Part shown: one piece after another, positions 1-7,265 of the stretch
Layout: each line of letters starts with the position of its first letter
Position numbering within the stretch: the stretch's first letter is position 1
From: a bacterium
Lineage (GTDB): Bacteria > UBA9089 > UBA9088 > JAGUXG01
Direction of reading: 5' to 3'
NCBI GenBank assembly: GCA_030018505.1
Contig: JASEHO010000012.1
Coordinates: 1-19,105 of the forward strand
DNA: 19,105 nt
Made by a program: the position numbers and the translations under genes
The notes under the pieces: model-generated
The model's input: only the letters and a program-made list of their open reading frames with translations
Told to the model about the DNA's origin: nothing
The model's database searches: none

Positions 1-17
1 AATTCACCATTCACTTA

Positions 18-1097
18 TTAGTATCCTTTTATTGCTTTTTCTGCTTCTCTTAGGATCTCTTTAGCCCTCTTTCTCTCCTCTTCAGCATATTTTGCCGCAA
101 CCCTTGCTGCTTCTTCAGTCAATCTGGCCACCTCTACCTCAGCTATTGCCTTTGCTTGAGCCTGCTTAGCAACCTCGTGTTTTGCCTTTACCCAATTGAA
201 AGCCTCTTTAGCTGCTTCTGCCTGAGCCTTTACCTTTAACTCTGTCTGCTTACTCGCTTCAAGGGCTATTTGAGCCTTTTGTGCCGCTGATTTTGCTGCA
301 TCTGCCTCCATAATCGCCCGGCTTTCAGCCTCTTTAGCCATAGAGACAATGGCTTTGGCTCTTTCTAAGTTTGCCTGGGTGTTGTCAATCTGTGCCTTAA
401 GCCTTCTATCCATCTGCTGAAGGGCTATCTCTTTGTTCTGGACATCCTTTTCTGCTTCTTGTGCCAAAGCCATATTTTGGCTCACCTTCTTTCCATATTC
501 AATGGCTAAAGCAGAGTTTCCAGCCTCTAATGCCTTTTGACCAAGCCCATAAAGCTCATGAGCTATCTTTATATACTCATCCCTCTTTACCTTAGCAAAA
601 ACAAGCTCTTCCTTTCTTATCTCTACATCAGCCCTTATTTGTGCCTCTAAAGCCTTAGCATCATCAAGGATAGCATAAGCCGCTTTCTCAGCCGCCTTAG
701 CTGATTCTGCAGAGGCTACAGCCATCTTTGCCGCAGCTTCAGCAGACATTGCCTTTAACTCAGCATACTTTCTTTCGGCCCCTGTAACCCTGGCTAATGA
801 CTCTGACTCTTTAAGTGCCTGTTCTGCTGCTAAGGCATCAGCTATCATTTCAGCCTCAGCAATCTTTGCCTCTTCTGCTACTGCCACAGCTTTTGCCTCA
901 CAGGCCCAGGCAGCCTCTACCTTCTTCTGAAGTATCTCCAGGGCGTTAATCATAGAGACGCCTGAAGTTCCTACCCTTTCTACTGCTGGTTGTGACGCTA
1001 CTGGCTTTCCTTTTGTATCCTGTGATGATACTCCTTTTTCCGCTGCTGATAGCCCAGAGACTATCAATATCCCCATCACTACGATAATCTTTTTCAC
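18..1097 (-). CDS. Secreted Ala/Lys/Glu-rich coiled-coil protein, function unknown
   Basis: The 359-residue product starts with a signal peptide (MKK, a hydrophobic stretch to about residue 16, then SGLSAAEKG with a plausible cleavage after SAA). The rest, about residues 45-355, is almost wholly Ala, Glu, Lys, Gln and Arg with hydrophobic residues at heptad-like spacing, so it should be one long helical coiled coil in the periplasm or at the cell surface. No enzymatic motif is visible. The start is GTG, chosen because a strong AAGGAGG lies 5 nt upstream and the signal peptide begins there. It has its own promoter and seems to be transcribed alone, downstream of secF on the same strand. Ala-rich proteins of this kind attract spurious matches to TolA, OmpH or apolipoprotein-like families, so no family is assigned. 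Confidence 0.85.
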   Translation of the reverse strand: MKKIIVVMGILIVSGLSAAEKGVSSQDTKGKPVASQPAVERVGTSGVSMINALEILQKKVEAAWACEAKAVAVAEEAKIAEAEMIADALAAEQALKESESLARVTGAERKYAELKAMSAEAAAKMAVASAESAKAAEKAAYAILDDAKALEAQIRADVEIRKEELVFAKVKRDEYIKIAHELYGLGQKALEAGNSALAIEYGKKVSQNMALAQEAEKDVQNKEIALQQMDRRLKAQIDNTQANLERAKAIVSMAKEAESRAIMEADAAKSAAQKAQIALEASKQTELKVKAQAEAAKEAFNWVKAKHEVAKQAQAKAIAEVEVARLTEEAARVAAKYAEEERKRAKEILREAEKAIKGY

Positions 1098-1124
1098 TTC
1101 CTCCTCCTTGGCTAAATTTTTATT

Positions 1125-1154
1125 TTTATATCATATAAACTATTTTTATGTCAA
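1125..1154 (-). promoter_or_regulatory. Sigma70-type promoter of the coiled-coil gene
   Basis: On the minus strand a perfect TTGACA -35 (1149-1154) is followed after 18 bp by TATAAA (1125-1130). The predicted 5' leader is about 20 nt and contains the AAGGAGGAGG ribosome site at 1100-1109. This is the best consensus promoter in the window and suggests strong expression. Confidence 0.7.
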
Positions 1155-1185
1155 GATATTTTTTGCAAGGAGCAAAAAAATATTA

Positions 1186-2067
1186 CTATTTCACCTTGCT
1201 TCTTATGTGCCACTCATAAATGATTGGACTGGCGACAAAGATTGAGGAGTATGTGCCAATAAAGACTCCGAAGGTCATTACAAAGGCAAAGTCAGCCACC
1301 TCTCCTCCTCCAAATAAATAAAGTGCTCCAGCCGTAAATAATACAGTAAGACTGGTAATAATCGTTCTGGTTAATGTCTGGTTGATGCTATTATTGATAA
1401 CCACACCATAATCCTCTTTCCGGGTGAGCTTCAGGTTCTCCCTTATTCTATCAAAAACAACAATGGTATCGTTTGTAGAGAAACCGATGAGGGTAAGGAA
1501 GGCGGCTACAGTTGGTGTATTAAACTCCCTTCCAGTAAGAAGATATATCCCTAAGGTTATAAGCACATCATGAATTATAGCAATGATTGAAGCCACAGCC
1601 CACCTAAACTCAAACCTGAAGGCTATATAAATGAGCATACAAATCCAGCCAAGCAGAATAGACTTTAGAGCTGATGATTTAAGGTTTTTACTTACAGATG
1701 GCCCCACATAAGTGCTTGACCAAGAGAAATTTTTCTCTTTTTCTTCTAATATCTTCTTTATCACGCCAGATGTCTTTTCATCCTGTGTGCCTTTAGTCTT
1801 AATAATGATCTCATTTCCTTTTCCAATCTGCTGAATAGAGGCCTTAATTCCGTTCTTTTCAAGCCCTTTTCTTATATCCTCAAGCTCTTTTACAGCTATT
1901 GGTCTTTCAAATTTGACATCAAGCATTGTTCCGCCTGAAAAGTCAAGCCCATATTTTGCACTTGCGGGAAAGAAGAGAAAGACAACCAACCCTATCACCA
2001 TAAGCAAGCCAGAAACAATAAGGCAAGGCTTCCTCCTTCCTATAAAGTCAATCTGTGGAATTTTCAT
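1186..2067 (-). CDS. secF: Protein translocase subunit SecF
   Basis: SecF is the inner-membrane partner of SecD in the Sec translocon accessory complex that uses the proton gradient to help export. The 293-residue protein has the family architecture: a first membrane helix at about residues 15-35, the YGLDFSGGTMLDVKF motif just after it, a periplasmic P1 domain (about 45-125), then five helices containing FRFEFRWAVASIIAIIHD, GREFNTPTVAAFLTLIGFS and NDTIVVFDRIREN, all SecF signatures. Length is normal. No ribosome-binding site precedes the ATG; instead a promoter lies directly against it, which suggests a leaderless transcript. secD, usually immediately upstream, is absent; two MITE-like insertions and accA lie there instead. 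Confidence 0.96.
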   Translation of the reverse strand: MKIPQIDFIGRRKPCLIVSGLLMVIGLVVFLFFPASAKYGLDFSGGTMLDVKFERPIAVKELEDIRKGLEKNGIKASIQQIGKGNEIIIKTKGTQDEKTSGVIKKILEEKEKNFSWSSTYVGPSVSKNLKSSALKSILLGWICMLIYIAFRFEFRWAVASIIAIIHDVLITLGIYLLTGREFNTPTVAAFLTLIGFSTNDTIVVFDRIRENLKLTRKEDYGVVINNSINQTLTRTIITSLTVLFTAGALYLFGGGEVADFAFVMTFGVFIGTYSSIFVASPIIYEWHIRSKVK

Positions 2068-2074
2068 TTTGTAA

Positions 2075-2104
2075 AGTATATTTTATCCCTTTAAGATTTT
2101 ACAA
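2075..2104 (-). promoter_or_regulatory. Predicted leaderless promoter of secF
   Basis: On the minus strand TTGTAA (2099-2104), an 18-bp spacer and TATACT (2075-2080) end 7 nt before the secF ATG (2065-2067). Transcription would start at or within a base or two of the A of ATG, and no Shine-Dalgarno sequence is present. The same TTGTAA/TATACT pair stands before the DUF6485 gene. Confidence 0.55.
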
Positions 2105-2208
2105 GAAAAATCTCTGATTAACAAAGCATATCAGTTTTGTTCTTAAACACCAAGACTGATTACCGATTACCAGAATCCGATTCAGATGGCATCCTCTTTC
2201 CTCAGACC

Positions 2209-2419
2209 GTAACCGTTCAGGTAGTGTTCGAAAGGATAATAAGAAATTTCACTAGCAAATTGCAAATTTAGCATTTATCATTTCAAATTTTCTTTAGATA
2301 GCATCTTGAGTCGCTATATTTCTTTCCTTAAATTTGCTTTTGCTAAATTTGAAATGTTAAATTTGCTAGTGGATTTATCTCCATTTGGACACTCCTAATG
2401 GAGATGCTTAAGCGGTTAC
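2209..2419. mobile_element. MITE-like element, family B copy 1
   Basis: A 211-bp non-coding AT-rich element with ends GTAACCG and CGGTTAC. It is flanked by a perfect 9-bp direct duplication CCTCAGACC at 2200-2208 and 2420-2428, which shows insertion by transposition. The interior repeats AAATTTAGCATTT-like words in inverted order, so it can fold on itself. The last 33 bp are identical to those of the copies ending at 5497 and 13210 and contain a small hairpin (ATCTCCATT with AATGGAGAT). It lies just beyond the end of accA. Confidence 0.85.
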
Positions 2420-2430
2420 CCTCAGACCTT

Positions 2431-2609
2431 GTAACACTTTACTCATCTGAAGTAACGAGTAAAGTTCAATGTAAAATGTAAAATTAGCAATTAGCATTTT
2501 AAGATTATTTCTCTTCTTCAAAAGCTAATTGATAATTGCTAATTGATAATTTTGCAATGAATTCCCTTTACATGGTTGTTGCTTCACTTTTAGATGGGTA
2601 AATAGTTAC
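2431..2609. mobile_element. MITE-like element, family A copy 1
   Basis: A 179-bp element with ends GTAACACTTTACTCATCTGA and (reverse complement of the other end) GTAACTATTTACCCATCTAA. An 8-bp duplication CAGACCTT flanks it at 2423-2430 and 2610-2617. The left duplication overlaps the right duplication of the neighbouring family B element, so copy A1 inserted into its edge. The interior carries inverted ATTAGCAATTAGC / GATAATTGCTAATT words that would make a long hairpin. It supplies the stop codon of accA. Confidence 0.88.
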
Positions 2610-3547
2610 CAGACCTTTATACCCTCTTCAAATACCCCTATCTTTCTAAATTTCTCCCTCCTTTTTTCTAAAAGCTTACCCTTATCCATTCCTATCAGCT
2701 CTTTCAAATTGGAGAGTAAGACGCTCTTTAGTTCTCTGGTAATCTTATCATAATCCCAATGAGCACCACCTATTGGCTCTTTTATAATCTGGTCGGCAAT
2801 TCCTAATCTGGATAAATCAGAGGCTGTAAGATGGAGATTGCAAGATGCTTCTTCAGTCTTTGATTGGTCCCTCCAAAGAATAGCTGCACAGGCTTCAGGC
2901 GAGGCTACAGAGTAAATAGAGTATTCAAGCATCAACAGCCTATCACAGACACCAATGGCTAATGCTCCTCCAGAGCCGCCTTCTCCTATTATGGTTGAAA
3001 TAATAGGCACAGCAAGATTAAAAGAGGCACAGATTGATTCGGCTATGGCTAAAGATTGGCCTCTTTCTTCAGCGCCAATTCCAGGATAGGCACCAGATGT
3101 GTCAATAAAGGTAAGAACAGGTATGCCAAACCTGGCTGATAGCTCCATCAACCTTCTTGCCTTGCGATACCCCTCTGGATGAGCCATACCAAAGTTTCTT
3201 TTAATCTTCTCCTGTGTGGATCTTCCCTTCTCCTGGCCTATGACCATCACTTTCTTTTTTCCTATTATCCCACAACCTCCGATAATAGCCTGATCATCAG
3301 CAAAGAGGCGGTCCCCTGAAAGCTCAATAAAATTTGAAAAGAGGCCTTCTATGTAGTCAGAAAGGTGTGGTCTTTTAGGGTGTCTTGCCAATAGAACCTT
3401 CTGATATGGAGAAAGATTTTCCGAGAAGTTCTTTTTTTCTAAAGAAAGCCTTCTCTTTAGAGCCTTCAAGCTATCTGGATTATCAGCTCTTTCTATCTCT
3501 TTCTCTATTTCTAAAAGATGGCCTTCAAAGGAAAGGATCTCTTGCAT
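2606..3547 (-). CDS. accA: Acetyl-CoA carboxylase carboxyltransferase subunit alpha
   Basis: AccA pairs with AccD to transfer the carboxyl group from carboxy-biotin to acetyl-CoA, giving malonyl-CoA for fatty acid synthesis. At 313 residues it has the normal length. Visible family signatures are HPKRPHLSDYIEGLF, the ELSGDR segment, GQEKGRSTQEKIKRNFGMAHPEGYRKA, and the crotonase-fold core with FIDTSGAYPGIGAEERGQ and IGEGGSGGALAIG (oxyanion-hole glycines). The N-terminal 60 residues form the usual helical region. No convincing Shine-Dalgarno precedes the ATG. The stop TAA (2606-2608) and part of the last codon (Trp) lie in the family A element. Removing both insertions with their duplications restores a TGA right after GIKV, so the protein gained one residue. 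accD is not in the window. Confidence 0.97.
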   Translation of the reverse strand: MQEILSFEGHLLEIEKEIERADNPDSLKALKRRLSLEKKNFSENLSPYQKVLLARHPKRPHLSDYIEGLFSNFIELSGDRLFADDQAIIGGCGIIGKKKVMVIGQEKGRSTQEKIKRNFGMAHPEGYRKARRLMELSARFGIPVLTFIDTSGAYPGIGAEERGQSLAIAESICASFNLAVPIISTIIGEGGSGGALAIGVCDRLLMLEYSIYSVASPEACAAILWRDQSKTEEASCNLHLTASDLSRLGIADQIIKEPIGGAHWDYDKITRELKSVLLSNLKELIGMDKGKLLEKRREKFRKIGVFEEGIKVW

Positions 3548-3597
3548 TTTCTAATTAGTAAGTAACCTTGAACTATCACAAGAGGTAAAGATTTTCA

Positions 3598-3778
3598 GTA
3601 ACACTTTACTCATCTGAAGTAGCGGGTAAAGTTCAATGTAAAATGTAAAATTAGCAATTAGCATTTTAAAATTATTCCTCTTTTTCAAAAGTTAATTGAT
3701 AATTGCTAATTGATAATTTTGCAATGAATTCTATTTTTATTTGGTTATTGCTTCACTGTTAGATGGGTAAATAGTTAC
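3598..3778. mobile_element. MITE-like element, family A copy 2
   Basis: A 181-bp copy in the same orientation as copy 1 and very similar to it throughout. Flanks GATTTTCA (3590-3597) and GATTTTTA (3779-3786) match at 7 of 8 positions, a slightly decayed target duplication. It begins 9 bp beyond the stop of the leuC-like gene and ends about 50 bp upstream of the accA start. Confidence 0.85.
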
Positions 3779-3787
3779 GATTTTTAT

Positions 3788-5035
3788 TCAAAAAAACCTC
3801 CTCGGATCAGTGATTGTTCCTGTTAAAGCAGAAGCGGCTGCTGTTGCTGGGGACGATAAGTAGATTTCTGCGTTTGGATTTCCCATCCTTCCCTTAAAAT
3901 TTCTATTTGCCGTTGACAAACAAATCTCTCCATCCCCTAAAATACCTTGATGTATTCCTACGCAGGGTCCACATCCAGGTGGAAGAATTACAGCGCCTGC
4001 AGAGAGCAAGGCCTCTATTATCCCTTCTTTTATTGCCTCAAGATAGACAAAGGCTGAAGCAGGAAGGATAAGAAGTCTGGTTTTTGCCTTCTTTCCTTTA
4101 AGTATTTCTGCCGCAACCCTAAGGTCAGAAAGCCTTCCATTTGTGCAGGTGCCAATAAGAATCTGGTCAATCTTTGTTCCTTCCTTCTCTTTCACCTCAG
4201 AGATATTGTCAACGCTGTGTGGAGAGGCAATCTGGGGGATAAGCGATGAACAATCAATCTCTATCTCTGATTCATACCCTGCATTTATATCAGCAGAAAG
4301 CCCTTTCCATTCATTCTCTCGTCCTTGCTTCTTAAGAAACTCCAATGTTATATCATCAGATGGCATAATTCCTGCCTTTGCCCCAGCCTCTACAGCCATA
4401 TTTGAGATACAAAGCCTATCCTCCATGCTCAAGCAAGAGATTGTCTCGCCTGAAAACTCTAAACACTTATATCCAGCGCCATCTGCGCCAATCTTTCCGA
4501 TAAGATGCAAGATAATATCTTTGGAATATACCCCAACAGAAAGCCTGCCTTTCAACTCAACCTTTATCACAGGCGGCACCTTGAGCCAGGTATATCCCAA
4601 TCCTATGGCAACTGCAATGTCCGTTGAACCCATTCCTGTAGCAAAGGCACCTAACGCCCCACCTGTGCAGGTATGAGAGTCTGCCCCAACGACTATCTCG
4701 CCGGGTGCAATAAAGGACTCTGCCATTCGCTGATGGCATATTCCTTCGCCAATATTAGAGAGATAGAAGCCCTTATCTCTGGCAAAATCTCGCAGGAGTT
4801 TGTGGTCATTAGAAAGCTCCATCTTAGGGCTTGGGGAGGCATGATCAAGAAATATGGCACACTTTTTGGGCGATTGAAGAACTTGGAGATCAAGCTCAGA
4901 TAATTTTCTAACACAGAGCGGACCTGTTCCATCCTGAAGGAGGGCAGAATCTACACTTACAACCACAAAGGAGCCTGCCTTTACCTTTGCCTGCGTATGA
5001 TCAGAGATTATTTTTTCAGTTATAGTCTTTCCCAT
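3788..5035 (-). CDS. leuC: 3-isopropylmalate dehydratase / homoaconitase-type large subunit
   Basis: A 415-residue aconitase-superfamily large subunit of the two-subunit type used for leucine (LeuC) or related 2-oxoacid elongation. [4Fe-4S] ligands are visible as Cys297 (IGTCTNGR), Cys355 and Cys358 (PPGCGPCVG). Other signatures are FLDHASP, GADSHTCTGGALGAFATGMGSTD and the C-terminal STANRNFKGRMGN. The size fits the short (about 420 aa) LeuC2/homoaconitase group rather than the 470-aa enterobacterial LeuC. The matching small subunit (LeuD) is not in the window, so the exact substrate cannot be decided. The ATG overlaps the TAA of the upstream DUF6485 gene by one base (TAATG), implying translational coupling. 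No separate ribosome site is evident. Confidence 0.93.
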   Translation of the reverse strand: MGKTITEKIISDHTQAKVKAGSFVVVSVDSALLQDGTGPLCVRKLSELDLQVLQSPKKCAIFLDHASPSPKMELSNDHKLLRDFARDKGFYLSNIGEGICHQRMAESFIAPGEIVVGADSHTCTGGALGAFATGMGSTDIAVAIGLGYTWLKVPPVIKVELKGRLSVGVYSKDIILHLIGKIGADGAGYKCLEFSGETISCLSMEDRLCISNMAVEAGAKAGIMPSDDITLEFLKKQGRENEWKGLSADINAGYESEIEIDCSSLIPQIASPHSVDNISEVKEKEGTKIDQILIGTCTNGRLSDLRVAAEILKGKKAKTRLLILPASAFVYLEAIKEGIIEALLSAGAVILPPGCGPCVGIHQGILGDGEICLSTANRNFKGRMGNPNAEIYLSSPATAAASALTGTITDPRRFF

Positions 5036-5226
5036 TATCTTACCAGCTTAGCAAATCTCTCAAAGCTCCTGTCATAAGTCTTCTCTATATCAGCAGGAAA
5101 ACAACAGGCTGGAAGCTGTTTCATCTTAAGGTGGTAAGAAAGACAGTCGCAACACCTGCCCTTTCTTTGGCAAGGTTCATAAGTGCAGTTGCATCTTTCA
5201 TTATTTTTTTCTATATTACATTCCAT
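5035..5226 (-). CDS. Small Cys-rich DUF6485 family protein
   Basis: A 63-residue protein with nine cysteines concentrated in the first 42 positions (MEC, RCNCTYEPC, GRCCDC, PACC), followed by FPADIEKTYDRSFERF. The pattern MECNIEKN...CNCTYEPCxRKGxCCxC...LPACxFP matches my memory of DUF6485, a family of unknown function common in anaerobes. The spacing suggests metal or Fe-S binding, but this is inference. It is the first gene of a two-gene unit with the leuC-like gene, whose dehydratase needs an Fe-S cluster; the tight coupling may therefore be meaningful. The start is placed at ATG 5224-5226 because a promoter abuts it and the family begins MEC. Confidence 0.8.
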   Translation of the reverse strand: MECNIEKNNERCNCTYEPCQRKGRCCDCLSYHLKMKQLPACCFPADIEKTYDRSFERFAKLVR

Positions 5227-5232
5227 GCCATT

Positions 5233-5261
5233 AGTATATAAAAACCCTTATAAAATTACAA
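5233..5261 (-). promoter_or_regulatory. Predicted leaderless promoter of DUF6485-leuC
   Basis: On the minus strand TTGTAA (5256-5261), a 17-bp spacer and TATACT (5233-5238) are followed by six bases and then the ATG at 5224-5226. The start site would fall at or next to the start codon, and no ribosome-binding site is present. Both hexamers match those before secF. Confidence 0.6.
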
Positions 5262-5267
5262 GGGAAT

Positions 5268-5497
5268 ATAGTATTGCAAATTGCAAATTTAGCATTTAGC
5301 ATTTCAAGGTGTAAAAAAGGTGAAAAGGGAGATGGTGTGTAAATAAAGGGGATATGGGGATAAGAAAGATAGGGAGATAGATTTTATAAAATATATCTCC
5401 AATATCCCCATAATCTCCTTATCTCCTTTTCTTACTATGGTGTAAGAGATGTTTTTAGCCGTCGGGACACTCCTAATGGAGATGCTTAAGCGGTTAC
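5268..5497. mobile_element. MITE-like element, family B copy 3 (diverged left end)
   Basis: The last 33 bp (5465-5497, ending CGGTTAC) are identical to the right ends of the other two family B copies, and 5273-5306 matches their left interior (CAAATTGCAAATTTAGCATTT). The extreme left end GTAACCG is not recognisable, so the left boundary is approximate. The centre is different: about 5318-5435 is an imperfect palindrome built from GGGGATATGGGGATA and TATCCCCATAATCTCC words. It is the only copy not lying at a gene end; it sits between divergent promoters. Confidence 0.6.
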
Positions 5498-5575
5498 CTT
5501 TTTCCTTTAATTCTTTTTTTGTCGCTCTTTTTTAATAAATAAAGTTGGGGAAGATCTGGAAGCCAAGAATTCTTC

Positions 5576-5604
5576 TTGATAAGTATTGCTGAACTTATTA
5601 TAAT
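5576..5604 (+). promoter_or_regulatory. Sigma70-type promoter of the KaiC-like gene
   Basis: TTGATA (5576-5581), a 17-bp spacer and a perfect TATAAT (5599-5604). The predicted leader is about 28 nt and holds the strong site GGGAGG (5628-5633) before ATG 5640. Confidence 0.7.
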
Positions 5605-5639
5605 TATGGTTTGATAAAAAAGATTTAGGGAGGTAAAGA

Positions 5640-7043
5640 ATGAAGAAGGCAAAATTGCCAATAATTCCAACGGGACTGAAGGGTTTGGACAATGTTATCT
5701 TAGGGGGTGGACTACCCCAATACTCCTTAAATATTGTCTGCGGACCACCTGGTTCAGGGAAGACAATCTTCTGCTATCAGATGCTCTTTTTTAATGCAGG
5801 CCAGCAGAATAAGGCTGTTTGCTTCTCTACTGTCTCTGAACCACCAATCAAGACTCTGAGATACCTTCAGCAATTCAACTTTTTTGAATTAGAGAAGTTT
5901 AAGGAGCATATTAAGCTTAGAGATTTAACCACAGTCCTTAAAAATGTGCAAGAGGGAAAGGGAATAGGAGAGGTGATTAATTTTATCAGGGAAGAGATAG
6001 AAAAAGAGTCTGCCTCCTTTGTCTTGATCGACTCCTTTAAGGCAATAAGCTCAATCATTGGTGGTCAGGATGCGATGCGTCGGCTTATCTATGGATTGGC
6101 AGCAGAGCTTTCTGTCCTTCAATGCACAGCCTTTTTGATTGGAGAATATACAGAGAATGAGGCCCTAACTGACCCAGTCTTTAACATTGCTGATGGTATA
6201 ATTGTTCTCTCCTCTGATAGAAAGGGGTACTTACGAAGGAATTATATTGAGGTTCTAAAGATGCGTGGCACAGACTATTTTGCTGGAAGGCACAGGTTTC
6301 TTATAGATAGCTCCGGGATAAATGTCTATCCAAGATTAAAACCTATAGAGATTGCCATTCCAATAGAATCCTGTGAGAGAAAGAGGATAAAGACAGGTAT
6401 TGAAGGATTGGACAAAATGACCAATGGTGGCCTGTATCTTGGTTCTGCTACCCTGCTTGCTGGCCAGTCTGGAACTGGAAAGACCATTCTTTCTCTCAAG
6501 TTTTTAGATGAAGGAGCAAGGAATGGCCAGAAAGGTCTCCTTGTCTCCTTTGAGGAATCGCCTCCACATCTTTTCTCTATGGCTAAAACCTTAGGGATTG
6601 AGCTTGACAAGTTAGTTAAAGAAGAGAAGATAATCTTATGCCATGCCTCGCCTGTGGAGCTTTCTGTGGATAAATTTCACTATCAACTGATCTCTTTGAT
6701 TAGAGAAAATAAGATAGAGCGAGTAGTGATTGACTCTATCTCAGACATCTCCATAACCATTGCTGACCCAGTCAACCTAAAGAATTACCTTCTTTCTTTG
6801 GTTACTCAACTCTCAGGGTTAGGGGTAACATTGCTTCTTTCTTCAGAGATGCCAGAGGAAAGGTTTGGTGTTACAACAACCCAGCTTTCTGTAGTGATTG
6901 ATGCCATTATCACCATGAGGTATAAAGAGGCTAATGATATTATTAAGAGGGTAATCTCTGTCATCAAGATGCGTGGCTCAAATCACGATAAAAGAATAAG
7001 GGAGTATGAGATAACTAATGATGGGTTGGTGATAAAAGAGTAG
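5640..7043 (+). CDS. KaiC-like double RecA-domain ATPase
   Basis: A 467-residue protein with two KaiC/RadA-type RecA domains. Domain 1 has PTGLKGLDNVILGGG and Walker A GPPGSGKT (35-42) with Walker B FVLIDSF. Domain 2 has TGIEGLDKMTNGGL, Walker A GQSGTGKT (275-282) and Walker B RVVIDSIS, ending with the KaiC-typical KMRGSNHDKRIREYEI. The paired catalytic glutamates of KaiC are present in domain 2 (SFEESPP) but aligned to Val-Ser in domain 1 (STVSEPP), so hydrolysis is probably limited to domain 2. Around the cyanobacterial phosphosites (Ser431-Thr432) the aligned residues here are Ser-Val by eye. No KaiA or KaiB is nearby. KaiC-like ATPases in non-cyanobacteria are often linked to histidine kinases and second-messenger enzymes, as here. 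Starts with a strong GGGAGG site. Confidence 0.9.
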   Translation: MKKAKLPIIPTGLKGLDNVILGGGLPQYSLNIVCGPPGSGKTIFCYQMLFFNAGQQNKAVCFSTVSEPPIKTLRYLQQFNFFELEKFKEHIKLRDLTTVLKNVQEGKGIGEVINFIREEIEKESASFVLIDSFKAISSIIGGQDAMRRLIYGLAAELSVLQCTAFLIGEYTENEALTDPVFNIADGIIVLSSDRKGYLRRNYIEVLKMRGTDYFAGRHRFLIDSSGINVYPRLKPIEIAIPIESCERKRIKTGIEGLDKMTNGGLYLGSATLLAGQSGTGKTILSLKFLDEGARNGQKGLLVSFEESPPHLFSMAKTLGIELDKLVKEEKIILCHASPVELSVDKFHYQLISLIRENKIERVVIDSISDISITIADPVNLKNYLLSLVTQLSGLGVTLLLSSEMPEERFGVTTTQLSVVIDAIITMRYKEANDIIKRVISVIKMRGSNHDKRIREYEITNDGLVIKE

Positions 7044-7044
7044 C

Positions 7045-7225
7045 GTAACACTCAAATCTTATGAAGTAACCGAGTAAAGTTCAATGTAAAATGCAAAACT
7101 AAACAATCCTAAACTATCAATTCAAAATTACTCCTCTTCTTCAAATGTTAATTGATAATTGCTAATTGATAATTTTACATTGAATTTTGAATTCCATTTT
7201 TCTTCACTCCCAGGTAAATAGTTAC
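7045..7225. mobile_element. MITE-like element, family A copy 3
   Basis: A 181-bp diverged copy in the left-to-right orientation of copy 1. It starts one base after the TAG stop of the KaiC-like gene. Ends GTAACACT and TAAATAGTTAC are kept, and inner arms TTCAATGTAAAAT and ATTTTACATTGAA are exact inverted repeats. No target duplication is visible (flanks AGAGTAGC and GAAAACTT), consistent with an older insertion. Confidence 0.8.
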
Positions 7226-7265
7226 GAAAACTTTAATAAAATCTCAAAACTTAAGAAGGGAATTT

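Noticed and set aside
2105..2208. GATTACCGATTACC short tandem and other words between secF and the family B element as a possible regulatory array
   Set aside because: Only two imperfect units are present, with no symmetry or recurrence elsewhere in the window.
2481..2560. CRISPR-like reiteration of ATTGATAATTGCTAATTGATAAT and similar words
   Set aside because: The repeated words are 10-14 bp, partly inverted and without unique spacers. The whole block recurs as one unit in all family A copies, so it belongs to the element.
4143..4676. Open frame of 177 codons on the plus strand inside the leuC-like gene
   Set aside because: It is antisense to a gene with a clear family match and catalytic motifs, has no ribosome site, and its composition is what the complementary strand of leuC would give.
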